The notes: generated by a model from the sequence alone, not told the origin. A stretch of DNA of 64,000 nt from Methylocapsa sp. S129 (GCF_009765995.1 NZ_LMUI01000011.1:304285-368284), one strand, 5' to 3'. Shown: positions 16,426-27,257, counted from the first letter of the stretch. Made by a program: numbers and translations.

Positions 16426-18681
16426 CTATTGCGCCTCTGGAATCGGGTCGGCGGGATCGGCCCGCGTCGAGCCGCTCTTGCCGGGACGCTCGATGCGGTC
16501 GCTGCGCGGCTGCTTTGGCGCGGGCGACCACGGCCGATCTTCGAGCAAGCTGCGGTCGCTCGCGAGCATGAAGCCTGCGCCGTCCCAGACAAGCCCCAGA
16601 GCGCCTGTCTGCGCCAGACGCCGTTCGTCGAAAACCTCGGCCGCTTTGCATCCAGCGGGCGCGGTCAGCGCACTGACGATGATATCCGCGCGTCCGCAAT
16701 CCTCCTCGAAGGCCATTCGATCCTCGACAAGGGCAAGCGATCGGCCCTCGGGCAGCGCGCCGACGCAGCCGAATCGGTCGCAGGGGGATTGCTGATCGCG
16801 CGCATCCGCCGCTTCACGTCCATCGCCGTCCGCCGACAGCCATTGCTCGGCGGCGAAGGCGTTGAAGCGTTTGCCGATGATGGCGAGGCGCCCCTCCGCA
16901 TCGCGCAAAGCCGCCTGTTCGCCGCCTGGCGCGATGATGATGTCATAGCGCGGGCCGCTCACAGCGCCGATCATTCCGATCAGCGCGAAGGGAATGGCGG
17001 TGGCGCGCAAGAGCCAGCTACGCCAGATCAGCGCCGACACCACCGCAAGGCTTAGAAAGGGCAGCGCGTAAGGGGCGAAGGCGCGCACATGCAGCGTCGA
17101 GCCCGGCGCATCGGCGATATGGCGCGCGACCCATAGGATGAATTTGATGCCGGCGCCGACATAAAGCCAGACGGGCGCGTCGAGGCCGAGCGGATAGAGC
17201 GCCGTCCCGATCAGCGCGCCGGGCACCGCGAAGAATTCGATCACGGTCAAAGTGAGCGGATTGCCGATCAGCACATAGGGGCTGAGATCATGGAAATGGT
17301 AGGCCATGAACGACGCGGTCGCCGTCGTTGCACAAAGGGTCGCGACGATGAGGCCGACCGGCTTGTCGATGACATGAAGCATGAGCGGACCGCGCTTTGG
17401 CGCGCGCGGACTGGGGATGAACGGATCGCCCGCTTTCTCAAGGCGCGCCAGACGCGCTTCGAGAACCGCAACGAGCGCGCCGACGGCGGCGAAAGAGAGC
17501 TGAAAGCTCACGCCCAGGATCGCCTCGGGCTCCAACGCGACAACGCCGAGCACGGCCAAGCCCAGATTGCGCATGGTCAAGGCGCGACGGTCGACGATGA
17601 CAGCGCCAAGCACAATCAAGGTCATGATCAGCGCGCGCTCGGTCCCCACGCGCGATCCCGTGCAGACATCGTAGGCGACAGCCCCGAGAATAGCGATCGC
17701 CGCCGCCCACTTCTTGATGGGATAACGCAGCGCGAGGGTCGGCGACAACGCCAGGAGCCGCCGCGTCGTCCAGAAGAAAATGCCTGCGACCAGCGTCATC
17801 TGCACGCCCGATATCGTGATGATATGGAAAATGCCGGCTTCGCGGATGAGGTCCTTGGCGTCATTGGAGAGGAAGTCGCGCTTGCCGGTCACCATCGCGG
17901 CGGCAATCGCGCCCTCGTCGCCGCCGATGATCGCATCGACGCGCGCCGCCAGCGCGTTGCGAGCGCGATCGATCGCGGCGCCAAAACGCAAAGTCAGCGA
18001 GGCGTTGCCAGGCGGCGGGATGGCGACAACGGCCCCCAGCGTCGAGCCGACGGCGCCGATGCCGGCGAAATAAGCGTCGCGCGCAAAATCATAGCCGCCT
18101 GGCAATGAGGCATGAGAAGGCGGCAACAGGCGAGCCGTCAAAGCGACATAATCGCCCGCCGCGACATCGGGCGCCTTGCGCGTGGTGACGCGCACCCGGC
18201 GCGGCGCGGCGCCGGCGGGCATATCGCCGGAATCCTCCACTCGCAGGATGAGCCGCGCCCCGACGCGGCGCATGTCGATCTCCTCGACGAAGCCCTTCAG
18301 CTTGACGATGCGGATATGGTCGAGCACCGGCGCGGCGACGCGGGCCGTGCGCAGGCCCGTCGACAGAAAGCCGGCGCAAAGCGCGCAGGCGCCGACAAGC
18401 ATGACGAATGGCAGGCGCCGGCGGCGCGCCGCAAAAGCCAGGCCGCCGGTCAGCAACGCAAGCAACGCCGGCAGCCACAACGCGGGCTCGCGATCAGCCG
18501 CCATGTTGAGGCTAACGCCCGCCATAGCCGCGACGGGGATCCACAGAAAGAGCCGGCGCTCCTCGATCTCCCTGGCAAGCGCGGCGGAGAACAATGCGCG
18601 CCAATTCGGCGCCCAAGCGACCGCGCGCGCGACGCCGGTCGCCGCGCCCGCCAAAACGCCGGTCTGTCCCCCAATTTTCAT
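16426..18681 (-). CDS. comEC: ComEC/Rec2-family membrane channel protein
   Basis: A 751-residue inner-membrane protein of the competence channel family that moves single-stranded DNA into the cytoplasm in transformable bacteria. An N-terminal DUF4131 region (about 40-190) is followed by the Competence domain (about 230-500) with the hallmark REAGIFHIITISGVQMTLVAG, and several membrane helices. The C-terminal metallo-beta-lactamase-like part is degenerate, without the HxHxDH zinc motif, as usual in this order. It is divergent from gltX, the conserved arrangement in Hyphomicrobiales. Whether the organism is naturally transformable cannot be judged here. Confidence 0.9.
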   Translation of the reverse strand: MKIGGQTGVLAGAATGVARAVAWAPNWRALFSAALAREIEERRLFLWIPVAAMAGVSLNMAADREPALWLPALLALLTGGLAFAARRRRLPFVMLVGACALCAGFLSTGLRTARVAAPVLDHIRIVKLKGFVEEIDMRRVGARLILRVEDSGDMPAGAAPRRVRVTTRKAPDVAAGDYVALTARLLPPSHASLPGGYDFARDAYFAGIGAVGSTLGAVVAIPPPGNASLTLRFGAAIDRARNALAARVDAIIGGDEGAIAAAMVTGKRDFLSNDAKDLIREAGIFHIITISGVQMTLVAGIFFWTTRRLLALSPTLALRYPIKKWAAAIAILGAVAYDVCTGSRVGTERALIMTLIVLGAVIVDRRALTMRNLGLAVLGVVALEPEAILGVSFQLSFAAVGALVAVLEARLARLEKAGDPFIPSPRAPKRGPLMLHVIDKPVGLIVATLCATTATASFMAYHFHDLSPYVLIGNPLTLTVIEFFAVPGALIGTALYPLGLDAPVWLYVGAGIKFILWVARHIADAPGSTLHVRAFAPYALPFLSLAVVSALIWRSWLLRATAIPFALIGMIGAVSGPRYDIIIAPGGEQAALRDAEGRLAIIGKRFNAFAAEQWLSADGDGREAADARDQQSPCDRFGCVGALPEGRSLALVEDRMAFEEDCGRADIIVSALTAPAGCKAAEVFDERRLAQTGALGLVWDGAGFMLASDRSLLEDRPWSPAPKQPRSDRIERPGKSGSTRADPADPIPEAQ

Positions 18682-18819
18682 GCGCCTTAGCCCTTTGGCG
18701 CCGCGCTTCCCATATGATACAGCGGCGCGCAGAGCTGGCTAGAGGCCAGTGAGAGCGAACCGCCGCGTTCATCCCCCCCCATTCATTTCGCCCTTTCATT
18801 GAAAGAACCCCCTCCGCCC

Positions 18820-20241
18820 ATGACAAAAGTGGTGACGCGTTTTGCGCCCTCCCCCACCGGCTTCCTCCATATCGGCGGCGCCCGGACGGCCTTGTTCAAC
18901 TGGCTCTATGCGCGCCGCTTCGACGGCACATTCCTGTTGCGCATCGAGGACACCGACCGGGAGCGTTCGACCAAACCGGCGGTTGATGCGATCATCGACG
19001 GCCTCACCTGGCTCGGTCTCAAATGGGACGGCGAAGCGGTCAGCCAATTCGAGCGCGCGGCGCGCCATCGCGAAGTCGTGGATGAGATGCTGGCGTCGGG
19101 CAACGCCTATCGCTGCTATGCGACCCCGCAAGAGCTTCAGGAAATGCGCGAAAAGCAGCGCGCCGAGGGAAAGCCGATGCGCTATGACGGCCGCTGGCGT
19201 GACCGCGATCCCAGCGAAGCGCCGCCTGGCGTCGCGCCGGTCATCCGCCTGCGCGCCAGGCAGGACGGCGAGACGATCGTCGACGACAAAGTGCAGGGCA
19301 AAGTCACCTTCGCCAACAAGGAGCTCGACGACCTCGTGCTGCTGCGCTCCGACGGCGGCCCAACCTATATGCTCGCGGTGGTGGTTGACGATCACGACAT
19401 GGGCGTCACCCATATCATTCGCGGCGACGACCACCTGACCAATGCCGCGCGGCAGATGCAGATCTACCAGGCTTTGGGCTGGGACATTCCGGTCATGGCG
19501 CATATCCCGCTGATCCATGGACCGGACGGCGCGAAGCTCTCCAAGCGTCATGGCGCGCTGGGCGTCGACGCCTATCGCGCATTGGGCTATCTGCCCGCCG
19601 CTTTGCGCAATTATCTCGTACGCCTCGGCTGGAGTCAGGGCGACCGCGAATTCTTCTCGACCGAAGAGATGATCGCCGCCTTCGATCTCTCCTCGATCGG
19701 CCGTTCACCTTCGCGTTTCGATTTCGTCAAGCTTGAAAATATGAACGGCCACTTCATGCGCGCGATGCCGGATGGCGAACTCATGGTTGCGCTGATCGAC
19801 AGCCTGCCCTATCTCAACGGCGGCCCCGAGATCGCCGCCAAGCTCGATGAGTCCATGCGCGTCAAACTGGCGGCGGCGATGCCGGGCCTCAAGGAGCGCG
19901 CCAAGACCTTAGTCGAGCTTCTCGACGGCGCCGGCTTTCTCTTTGCGCAGCGTCCGCTTGGCCTCGACGAGCGTGCGCGCGAAATCATCGCCAATGGCGG
20001 GCGCGAACATCTGGCCGCGCTTTTACCGCGCCTGCGCGCCGTGGCGGACTGGACGTCGGCGGCGACCGAAGCGGTGGTGCGCGACTATGCGCTGGAGCAT
20101 GGCGCCAAGCTCGGCCAGATCGCCCAGCCCTTGCGCGCCGCGACAACCGGCCGCGCGACGTCGCCGGGCATATTCGACGTGCTGGCGGTGCTGGGACGCG
20201 AGGAGAGTCTGGGGCGGCTGGCGGATCAGGCGACCCGATAG
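18820..20241 (+). CDS. gltX: Glutamyl-tRNA synthetase
   Basis: A class I aminoacyl-tRNA synthetase that charges tRNA-Glu, and in many alphaproteobacteria also tRNA-Gln. At 473 residues it is full length. The HIGH-type motif is [19 protein letters not shown] at residues 7-25, and the KMSKS-type motif is KLSKRHG near residue 238. The ATG at 18820 is chosen over an upstream in-frame TTG because the family starts directly with the FAPSPTG strand; the ribosome binding site is weak. A run of eight C bases lies about 45 bases upstream. Confidence 0.97.
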   Translation: MTKVVTRFAPSPTGFLHIGGARTALFNWLYARRFDGTFLLRIEDTDRERSTKPAVDAIIDGLTWLGLKWDGEAVSQFERAARHREVVDEMLASGNAYRCYATPQELQEMREKQRAEGKPMRYDGRWRDRDPSEAPPGVAPVIRLRARQDGETIVDDKVQGKVTFANKELDDLVLLRSDGGPTYMLAVVVDDHDMGVTHIIRGDDHLTNAARQMQIYQALGWDIPVMAHIPLIHGPDGAKLSKRHGALGVDAYRALGYLPAALRNYLVRLGWSQGDREFFSTEEMIAAFDLSSIGRSPSRFDFVKLENMNGHFMRAMPDGELMVALIDSLPYLNGGPEIAAKLDESMRVKLAAAMPGLKERAKTLVELLDGAGFLFAQRPLGLDERAREIIANGGREHLAALLPRLRAVADWTSAATEAVVRDYALEHGAKLGQIAQPLRAATTGRATSPGIFDVLAVLGREESLGRLADQATR

Positions 20242-20290
20242 GAAGGATGCGACGTTCCCGTCGGCTCAGGCCGGCGGCTTTGGCGCTGAT

Positions 20291-21037
20291 CTATTCTTGC
20301 CCAGTCATCGTCAGCGCCCGCTCCACCGCCGCCAGCGCGTGAAGCCTTGTCGTGTCGAACAGTGGCGCCGCGCTGTCGGAATCGGACACCAGCAGCATGA
20401 TTTCCGTGCATCCCAACACGATCGCCTGCGCCCCGCGCGCGACCAGCCGAGCGATGACCTCTCGATAAGCCTGTCGAGAGGCCGGCAGGACCTGGCCGGC
20501 GACAAGCTCGCGATAAATGATGTCATGAACGACGCGTCGATCCTCCGCCTCTGGAATGAGAACATCGAGCCCGTGGGTCTCCCGCAGCCTGCCTTTGTAA
20601 AAGTCTTGCTCCATAGTGAACGCCGTGCCGAGCAGGACCACGCGCTGAAAGCCGCTTCCGTGGATGGCCTCGGCGGTGGGGTCGGCGATATGGAGAAGCG
20701 GGATGGCGACGGCGCCCGCGATCTCTTCTGCCAACCGATGCATCGTATTCGTGCAGAGCACGAGGAAGTCAGCCCCGCCGCGCTCCAGCCTGCGGGCCGC
20801 GTCCTTCATTTCTTCGGCGAGACGATCCCATTCCCCTTGATGCTGGAGACGCTCGATCTCGCCGAAATCGACAGACCACATGAGGGTGCGCGCCGAATGA
20901 ACGCCACCGAGCCGCTCCCGGACTTCGCGGTTGATGATCCGGTAATATTCGGCCGAACTTTCCCAGCTCATGCCGCCGATAAGCCCAATGACCGCTTGTT
21001 GAGGCACGATGCGTCTCCTATGCGTTCGGGCGTCCAT
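20291..21037 (-). CDS. Aspartate/glutamate racemase family protein
   Basis: A 248-residue PLP-independent amino-acid racemase that interconverts L- and D-aspartate or a related acidic amino acid. The two catalytic cysteines are in VLCTNTMH (Cys95) and VLGCTEI (near residue 207). The N-terminal IGLIGGMSWESSAEYYRIIN is the signature of the aspartate racemase branch rather than MurI. A GTG ten codons in could be the true start. The gene is convergent with gltX and is followed in the other direction by the ABC importer, so it lies within a cassette separating gltX from gltA. Confidence 0.88.
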   Translation of the reverse strand: MDARTHRRRIVPQQAVIGLIGGMSWESSAEYYRIINREVRERLGGVHSARTLMWSVDFGEIERLQHQGEWDRLAEEMKDAARRLERGGADFLVLCTNTMHRLAEEIAGAVAIPLLHIADPTAEAIHGSGFQRVVLLGTAFTMEQDFYKGRLRETHGLDVLIPEAEDRRVVHDIIYRELVAGQVLPASRQAYREVIARLVARGAQAIVLGCTEIMLLVSDSDSAAPLFDTTRLHALAAVERALTMTGQE

Positions 21038-21321
21038 AGTCCGCCTGACTTGTCATAGGGGTCAACGGCAATCGACCGCGTCGATCGGCGTCGGACGCCA
21101 CGCGAAGCTCTGTCTTCGTAATGTCACAACGGTCGGCCATTGCTCGCTCGGAACAAGGAGTCCAGCTCTCGCTGAATCGTTGATCTGACGCAGAAAAGTG
21201 GCGCTGTCGTTCATTTTTCTATTGCGTTGGCTCCCGCTTCTGTGGTTCCCCAAAGTTCAGCCTGCTTCGTCATCGAAGTCGCCGCCCCAATCTTCGCCCA
21301 AGCTCCAGCCGGATCAATCTG

Positions 21322-23052
21322 ATGTCGAGACTGACGAACATCGCCTCGGTGGGACGCAGGGCTTTGCCCAACCATTGGGACGTCCTGGCGTTCCTGGCGA
21401 TTATGGCCGCGCTCGTCAGCGTCGTCCGGGGTTATCACGGCATGGTCGTGCCCTTGCCGGGGCCTGACGAACCCGTCATCGATCTCGACTATTGGAATCT
21501 CCCCTATTACGCGTTGCGCACGACGCTGCGCATGTTCGCGGCGCTGATCGCTTCGCTGGTGTTCACCTTCACCTATGCGACGCTCGCGGCCAAAAGCCGC
21601 CGCGCCGAAATGGTGCTGATTCCCGTGCTCGACATCCTGCAATCGGTGCCGATCCTGGGATTTCTTTCCTTTACGGTGACCTTTTTCCTCGGGCTTTTTC
21701 CCGGCAGCGTGCTGGGCGCGGAATGCGCCGCGGTGTTCGTGATCTTCACGAGCCAGGCCTGGAACATGGCCTTTTCGTTCTATCAGTCGCTGCGCACCGT
21801 GCCGCGCGATCTCGATGAAGTGTCGCGCGGGTTTCGCCTCACCGGCTGGCAGAAATTCTGGCAACTCGAGGCGCCTTTCGCCTTGCCCGGCCTCATCTGG
21901 AACATGATGATATCCATGTCGGGCGGCTGGTTCATGATCGTGTTTTCCGAGGCGATCACCGTCGGCGACACGACAGTCACTTTGCCTGGCGTCGGCTCCT
22001 ATATTGCGAAAGCCAATGAACAGGGGCGATGGGACGCGATATTCGCCGCCGTGGTGACGATGGCGCTCGTCATCCTCGCTTACGATCAGTTGTTTTTTCG
22101 GCCGATCGTCGCCTGGGCTGGAAAATTCCGCGTCGAACTTTCCGCCTCGCAGACGGGCGAGCGGTCCTGGGTGCTTGATGTCCTGCAGCGTACCCAATGG
22201 ATTCGGTTAGGCTTCCGGCCCGTCTTCAATATGCTTCGCTCAGCCAGCCTTTTGCAGATAGGCATGCCTCCGTCCTGGTCGAAGCGCCCGGCCGCCTCGC
22301 CGACGGCCTCCCGGCTCATCGACATCGTCTGGATTGTCGTCATCGTCGCGGTGGCGGTATGGGCTCTGTGGAGCGTCGTCACTTATATCGGCACCGAATT
22401 GTCGTTGAACGATGTCTGGGATGTCATTCTGCTGACCTTGTATACGTTGTTGCGGGTGATCGTGCTGATGGCGTTGGCGACCGTCGTCTGGGTGCCGATC
22501 AGCGTGTGGATCGGCTTAAGGCCGCGCATCGCCGAACGCGTTCAGCCGCTGGCGCAATTTCTCGCCGCCTTCCCCGTCAATCTGCTGTTTGGCGCCGCGG
22601 TGAGCCTCGTTCTCGTCTTCCATCTCAATCCCGACATCTGGCTCAGCATTCTCATCGTCTTCGGCACGCAATGGTATATCGTCTTCAACGTGATCGCAGG
22701 CGCAACCGCCTTCCCCAATGATTTGCGCGAAGCGACCGCGAATTTTCGCATCCACGGTTGGGACTGGTGGAGGCGCGTTATCCTTCCGGGCATCCTTCCC
22801 TATTATTTCACCGGCGCCATTACGGCTTCGGGCGGCTCATGGAACGCCTCGATCGTCGCAGAATATGTCAAGTGGAAGGACCAGACCGTCTCAGCGCATG
22901 GCGTCGGCGCCTATATCGCGCAGGCGACGGAAAAGGGCGATTTCCCAAAAATTGTTCTCGGCGTCGCTGTCATGTCGATCTTCGTGGCAATTTTCAACCG
23001 CCTGTTCTGGCGCCAGCTCTACGCCTACGCCGAACGCCGCCTGCGGCTCTAG
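21322..23052 (+). CDS. ABC importer permease, two fused BPD_transp_1 domains
   Basis: A 576-residue inner-membrane protein made of two permease halves in one chain, about residues 75-260 and 360-560, each with about six membrane segments. Each half has its own EAA coupling loop: GFRLTGWQKFWQLEAPFALPG in the first, NFRIHGWDWWRRVILPGILPY in the second. The style is that of nitrate/sulfonate/bicarbonate (NitT/TauT) permeases. It is followed 30 bases later by its ATPase; no substrate-binding protein is encoded beside it. Residues about 290-330 between halves are a soluble linker. Substrate is unknown; an anion is the best guess from family. Confidence 0.88.
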   Translation: MSRLTNIASVGRRALPNHWDVLAFLAIMAALVSVVRGYHGMVVPLPGPDEPVIDLDYWNLPYYALRTTLRMFAALIASLVFTFTYATLAAKSRRAEMVLIPVLDILQSVPILGFLSFTVTFFLGLFPGSVLGAECAAVFVIFTSQAWNMAFSFYQSLRTVPRDLDEVSRGFRLTGWQKFWQLEAPFALPGLIWNMMISMSGGWFMIVFSEAITVGDTTVTLPGVGSYIAKANEQGRWDAIFAAVVTMALVILAYDQLFFRPIVAWAGKFRVELSASQTGERSWVLDVLQRTQWIRLGFRPVFNMLRSASLLQIGMPPSWSKRPAASPTASRLIDIVWIVVIVAVAVWALWSVVTYIGTELSLNDVWDVILLTLYTLLRVIVLMALATVVWVPISVWIGLRPRIAERVQPLAQFLAAFPVNLLFGAAVSLVLVFHLNPDIWLSILIVFGTQWYIVFNVIAGATAFPNDLREATANFRIHGWDWWRRVILPGILPYYFTGAITASGGSWNASIVAEYVKWKDQTVSAHGVGAYIAQATEKGDFPKIVLGVAVMSIFVAIFNRLFWRQLYAYAERRLRL

Positions 23053-23082
23053 CAATTGCCAAGTTAAAGTTTGGAGGATCTG

Positions 23083-24396
23083 ATGCTCGACGTCGTTTCT
23101 ACGGTTCTGCTCGACGTAAGCCATGTCAGCCAGAGCTATCAGAAGGGTTCCGGCGAGACTGGGCCGCCAATCCTGCAAGACGTTTCGCTCACCCTCAAGG
23201 AGGGCGAGATCGTCGGACTGCTCGGGCGTTCTGGTTGCGGCAAATCCACATTGTTGCGGATCATATCGGGCCTTGCGCGGCCGACCGAAGGCGCCGTGTC
23301 CTTTTATGGACAGCCCGTCACCGGCCCCTACGACGGCACCGCTATGGTGTTCCAGAGCTTCGCCTTGTTCCCCTGGCTGAGCGTGCTCGACAATGTCGAG
23401 ATTGGCCTTCGCGCCCATGGCGCGCCAGCCGCCGAAACCCGCAAGCGGGCCATTGCCGCGATCGACGTGATCGGCCTCGACGGCTTTGAATCGGCCTATC
23501 CGAAGGAGCTTTCGGGCGGCATGCGCCAGCGCGTCGGCTTCGCGCGCGCGCTTGTCGTGCAGCCAAAAATTCTCTTAATGGACGAGCCCTTTTCCGCGCT
23601 GGACGTGCTGACGGCCGAAACCTTGCGCACCGATCTTCTCGATCTGTGGTCGGAAGGACGGATGCCGACCAAATCGATCCTGATGGTCACGCATAATATC
23701 GAGGAAGCGGTGCTGATGTGCGACCGCGTCCTCGTGCTGGCGTCGAACCCGGGCCGTATCGCCGCGGAAATCCAGGTTCCGCTCATTCATCCGCGCAATC
23801 GCCTTGACCCGGAATTCCGCCAGCTCGTCGATAAAATCTATGCGCTGATGACCCAGCGCCCCGACCCGAAGCCGGCGGGTCGCGAAGGCGGCGTCCCTGG
23901 CATGGGCCTAGGCATGGCGTTGCCGCGCGTTTCCACTAACTCGCTCGCCGGCCTTCTCGAAGAACTGGCTGCGCCGCCGTATAACGGGCGCGCCGACCTG
24001 CCGCATCTGGCCGACTCGTTGCAACTTGAGATCGACGACCTCTTTCCCCTTGGCGAAACGCTACAATTGCTGCGCTTTGCCGAATTCGAGGAGGCCGACA
24101 TCAAGCTGACGCCGGCCGGCAAGCGGTTCGTCGATATGGACGTCGATCAACGCAAGAAACTGTTTGGCGATCATCTGCTTGCCTATGTGCCGCTCGCCGC
24201 GCGCATCAAGCGCGTACTCGACGAGCGGCCGAGCCATCGCGCGCCGGCTACACGATTTCGTGAGGAGATCGAGGACTATATGTCCGAAGATTACGCGGAG
24301 CGGACCCTGCGCGCGATCATTAATCTTGGCCGTTATGGCGAATTATTCGCCTATGACGAAAACGCCCAGGCTTTCAGCCTCGAGAACCCGCAATAA
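23083..24396 (+). CDS. ABC importer ATPase with C-terminal AAA-associated domain
   Basis: A 437-residue ATPase of the NitT/TauT type. Residues about 1-265 form the nucleotide-binding domain with Walker [12 protein letters not shown], signature LSGGMRQRV, Walker [13 protein letters not shown] and the switch histidine in VTHNIEEAV. Residues about 285-435 are an added domain known as AAA-associated, winged-helix-like, which may sense the cell interior and gate transport. GGAGG at 23074-23078 fixes the start at the ATG at 23083. It forms a two-gene operon with the fused permease. A possible stem-loop with a short T-run lies at 24422-24467. Confidence 0.9.
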   Translation: MLDVVSTVLLDVSHVSQSYQKGSGETGPPILQDVSLTLKEGEIVGLLGRSGCGKSTLLRIISGLARPTEGAVSFYGQPVTGPYDGTAMVFQSFALFPWLSVLDNVEIGLRAHGAPAAETRKRAIAAIDVIGLDGFESAYPKELSGGMRQRVGFARALVVQPKILLMDEPFSALDVLTAETLRTDLLDLWSEGRMPTKSILMVTHNIEEAVLMCDRVLVLASNPGRIAAEIQVPLIHPRNRLDPEFRQLVDKIYALMTQRPDPKPAGREGGVPGMGLGMALPRVSTNSLAGLLEELAAPPYNGRADLPHLADSLQLEIDDLFPLGETLQLLRFAEFEEADIKLTPAGKRFVDMDVDQRKKLFGDHLLAYVPLAARIKRVLDERPSHRAPATRFREEIEDYMSEDYAERTLRAIINLGRYGELFAYDENAQAFSLENPQ

Positions 24397-24421
24397 CCCG
24401 GTCGGAACCTCAGTCCGCCCG

Positions 24422-24467
24422 AACCGATTATCGACTTGTCGCGCATCCCGCGATCGGTTAGCCTTTT
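24422..24467 (+). terminator. Possible terminator after the ABC importer operon
   Basis: AACCGAT (24422-24428) and ATCGGTT (24453-24459) are complementary, with a smaller GC-rich stem between them, and AGCCTTTT follows. The long loop and the four-T tail make it a weak candidate. It would separate the ABC operon from gltA. Confidence 0.3.
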
Positions 24468-24551
24468 CGCACTGCACAATCGCGCTTTGGCGCCGCGCCC
24501 GTTCGCCGGGATCGTCGTCCGCACGGCGCCATGCATTCCCGGGGAACGTCG

Positions 24552-25841
24552 ATGACCGCAAATTCCGCGACAGTGAAAGTTGGCGACAAAAGCGTCGATT
24601 TACCGGTCAAGGCCGGATCAATCGGTCCTTCGGTCATCGATATCGGCAAGCTCTACGCGCAGACCGGGATGTTCACCTTCGATCCCGGCTTCACGTCGAC
24701 GGCGAGCACGGAATCGCAGATCACCTATATCGACGGCGATGAGGGCGTCCTTCTCTATCGCGGCTATCCGATCGAACAGCTCGCCGAACACGGCGATTTC
24801 CTTGAGACCTGTTATCTCCTGCTCTATGGCGAGTTGCCGACCGCCTCGCAAAAAGCCGATTTCGTCTATCGCGTGACGCGCCATACGATGGTCCACGAGC
24901 AGATGGCCCGCTTTTTCCAAGGCTTCCGGCGCGACGCCCATCCAATGTCGGTAATGGTCGCCTCAGTCGGCGCGTTGGCCGCTTTTTATCACGACTCGAC
25001 CGACATTTCCGACGAAAACCAGCGCATGGTCGCCTCGATGCGCATGATCGCGAAAATGCCGACCCTGGCCGCGATGGCCTTCAAATATTCGATCGGCCAG
25101 CCCTTCGTATTTCCCAAAAACGATCTCGATTACGCCGCGAATTTCCTGCACATGTGCTTCGCCGTCCCCTGCGAGGAATACAAGGTCAATCCGGTGCTGG
25201 CGCGGGCGCTCGACCGCATCTTCATTCTGCACGCCGATCACGAACAGAACGCCTCGACCTCGACCGTGCGCCTCGCCGGTTCGTCAGGTGCCAATCCCTT
25301 CGCCTGCATCGCCGCCGGCATCGCCTGCCTTTGGGGTCCCGCCCATGGCGGCGCCAATGAGGCGGCGCTCAAAATGCTCGGCGAAATCGGCACGGTCGAC
25401 AATATTCCAAAATATATCGCCAAGGCCAAAGACAAGAACGATCCGTTCCGCCTGATGGGTTTTGGCCATCGCGTGTACAAGAATTACGATCCGCGCGCCA
25501 AGATCATGCAGAAAACAACGCATGACGTGCTGAATGAGTTGGGCGTCAAGGACGACCCCTTGCTTGACGTGGCGTTGGAGCTGGAGCGCATCGCGCTGCA
25601 TGATGATTATTTCATCGAGAAGAAGCTCTATCCCAATATCGATTTCTATTCCGGCATCACTTTGAAGGCGATGGGTTTCCCGACCTCGATGTTCACCGTT
25701 CTCTTCGCGGTTGCGCGCACGGTCGGATGGATCGCGCAATGGAAGGAAATGATCGAAGATCCGAGCCAGAAGATCGGCCGTCCGCGCCAGCTCTACACGG
25801 GCGCGCCCCGCCGGGATTATTTGCCCTCGACGAATCGATAA
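24552..25841 (+). CDS. gltA: Citrate synthase
   Basis: Condenses acetyl-CoA and oxaloacetate to citrate, the entry to the TCA cycle. The 429-residue type II (hexameric, NADH-sensitive class) protein has the expected active-site pieces: [10 protein letters not shown] with its His, [12 protein letters not shown] with the second His, and [14 protein letters not shown] near residue 305. The ATG at 24552 has GGGGAAC about 6 bases upstream. In relatives gltA often follows gltX directly; here the racemase and ABC genes intervene. Confidence 0.97.
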   Translation: MTANSATVKVGDKSVDLPVKAGSIGPSVIDIGKLYAQTGMFTFDPGFTSTASTESQITYIDGDEGVLLYRGYPIEQLAEHGDFLETCYLLLYGELPTASQKADFVYRVTRHTMVHEQMARFFQGFRRDAHPMSVMVASVGALAAFYHDSTDISDENQRMVASMRMIAKMPTLAAMAFKYSIGQPFVFPKNDLDYAANFLHMCFAVPCEEYKVNPVLARALDRIFILHADHEQNASTSTVRLAGSSGANPFACIAAGIACLWGPAHGGANEAALKMLGEIGTVDNIPKYIAKAKDKNDPFRLMGFGHRVYKNYDPRAKIMQKTTHDVLNELGVKDDPLLDVALELERIALHDDYFIEKKLYPNIDFYSGITLKAMGFPTSMFTVLFAVARTVGWIAQWKEMIEDPSQKIGRPRQLYTGAPRRDYLPSTNR

Positions 25842-26009
25842 AGGCGGCCGCCGACCGGACGGCACCCAAAATCCTCGTTCTCGGCGCGCCGGAAGGCGCC
25901 GCCTCTGGGCGCAGCGGGGCTTGCGTTACGGCTTTGCGCCGCCACGGCTGTCCGGCCGTCGACGACTGCCCTCGACGAGCGCGCGCACTATGGAAGATCG
26001 GAATCTATC

Positions 26010-27215
26010 ATGACGCTTTCCCCTTTCGCCAGGAACGCCATCGTCCTTGGCTTGCTGTCGGCCGTCGGGCCTTTCGCGATCGATATGTATCTGCCTGCGC
26101 TACCAACGATCGCGACCAATCTCAACGCATCGACAGCCTCGACACAGATGACGCTGATGGCCTTTTTCGCCGCCTTCGGCATCTGTCAGATCGTCTACGG
26201 GCCAGTGTCGGACATGGTGGGCCGCAAGCCGCCGCTCTATTTCGGCCTCGCGGTTTTCCTGCTGGGTTCGATTGGCTGCGCCGCCGCCCCCAACATCGGA
26301 TGGCTCATCGCCTTCCGCGCCCTGCAGGGGATCGGCGCGTCGGCGGTGATGGTGATTCCACGCGCGATCATTCGCGACCTTCACACCGGCGTCGAGGCGA
26401 CGCGGCTGATGGCGCTCGTCATGCTGGTGTTCAGCGTCTCGCCTATTCTCGCCCCGCTCTTTGGCAGCGCGCTGATCGTTCCCTTCGGCTGGCGCGCCGT
26501 TTTCATCGCAGTGACATGCGTTTCGGCGCTTACTATCTTTCTGGTCGCGACGTTCCTTCCCGAGACGCGCCCGCCCGAGGAGCGCGTTAGGGTCAGCTTT
26601 GTGGGCGTCCTCGAAAGTTTTGGCCAATTGCTGCGCCACGGACGCTTCATTGGCTTGACCCTGATCGGCGGGCTCGGCATGGCGAGCTTCTTCTCATTCC
26701 TTGCCAGTTCCTCGTTTATCTATATCGATCATTTCGGCCTGACGCCGACGCAATACAGCCTCGCCTTCTCGGTCAACGCAATCGGCTTCATCGGTTCGTC
26801 GCAATTTGCCGCGGCGCTTGGGCAGCGGTTCGGCATGGCCCGTGTGGTCATGGCCGCCGTTTCCTTTTATGCGCTGTTCGCCCTGATCCTTTTCGCAGCC
26901 ACGGTCGCAGGCTTCGACAGTCTCGCGCTGCTGATGGGACTGCTCTTCGTCACATTCGCCGGTCTTGGCCTCGTCATCCCTTCGACGATGGTTCTCGCGC
27001 TGGAAGAGCATGGCCCGATCGCCGGCATGGCGTCGGCGTTGGGCGGCGCGCTCCAGATGGTCACGGGCGGCGTCGTGATCGTCATCGTCAGCCTGTTTTT
27101 TGACGAAACCGCGCGGCCGATGGTGAGTGCGATCGCGGTCTGCGCGATCGGCGCCCTGACCGCGAGCATGCTCACATTGGGCCGGCGCGAGTTCGCGCCT
27201 CAGGCGGCGGAATAG
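26010..27215 (+). CDS. Bcr/CflA-family multidrug efflux MFS transporter
   Basis: A 401-residue inner-membrane protein with twelve predicted membrane segments, a drug:proton antiporter of the Bcr/CflA group (bicyclomycin and chloramphenicol efflux). The N-terminal AVGPFAIDMYLPALPTIA and the motif A loop GPVSDMVGRKPPLYFGL between helices 2 and 3 are diagnostic. It stands alone, convergent with the epimerase gene, and an inverted repeat overlaps the shared 3' region. Real substrates are unknown. Confidence 0.9.
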   Translation: MTLSPFARNAIVLGLLSAVGPFAIDMYLPALPTIATNLNASTASTQMTLMAFFAAFGICQIVYGPVSDMVGRKPPLYFGLAVFLLGSIGCAAAPNIGWLIAFRALQGIGASAVMVIPRAIIRDLHTGVEATRLMALVMLVFSVSPILAPLFGSALIVPFGWRAVFIAVTCVSALTIFLVATFLPETRPPEERVRVSFVGVLESFGQLLRHGRFIGLTLIGGLGMASFFSFLASSSFIYIDHFGLTPTQYSLAFSVNAIGFIGSSQFAAALGQRFGMARVVMAAVSFYALFALILFAATVAGFDSLALLMGLLFVTFAGLGLVIPSTMVLALEEHGPIAGMASALGGALQMVTGGVVIVIVSLFFDETARPMVSAIAVCAIGALTASMLTLGRREFAPQAAE

Positions 27216-27229
27216 CCGCGAGGGCGCGT

Positions 27230-27257
27230 CCGCCAAATGAGCGCCGCTATTTGGCGG
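27230..27257. terminator. Stem-loop between convergent genes
   Basis: CCGCCAAAT (27230-27238) pairs perfectly with ATTTGGCGG (27249-27257) around a 10-base loop. It sits between the MFS stop and the end of the epimerase gene, whose last codons it includes. There is no U-run, so if it works as a bidirectional terminator it would be through Rho or stem strength alone. Confidence 0.42.

Noticed and set aside
18765-18785. Run of eight C bases upstream of gltX as a phase-variation tract
   Set aside because: It is short, lies outside coding sequence and promoter boxes, and nothing suggests switching of an essential gene.
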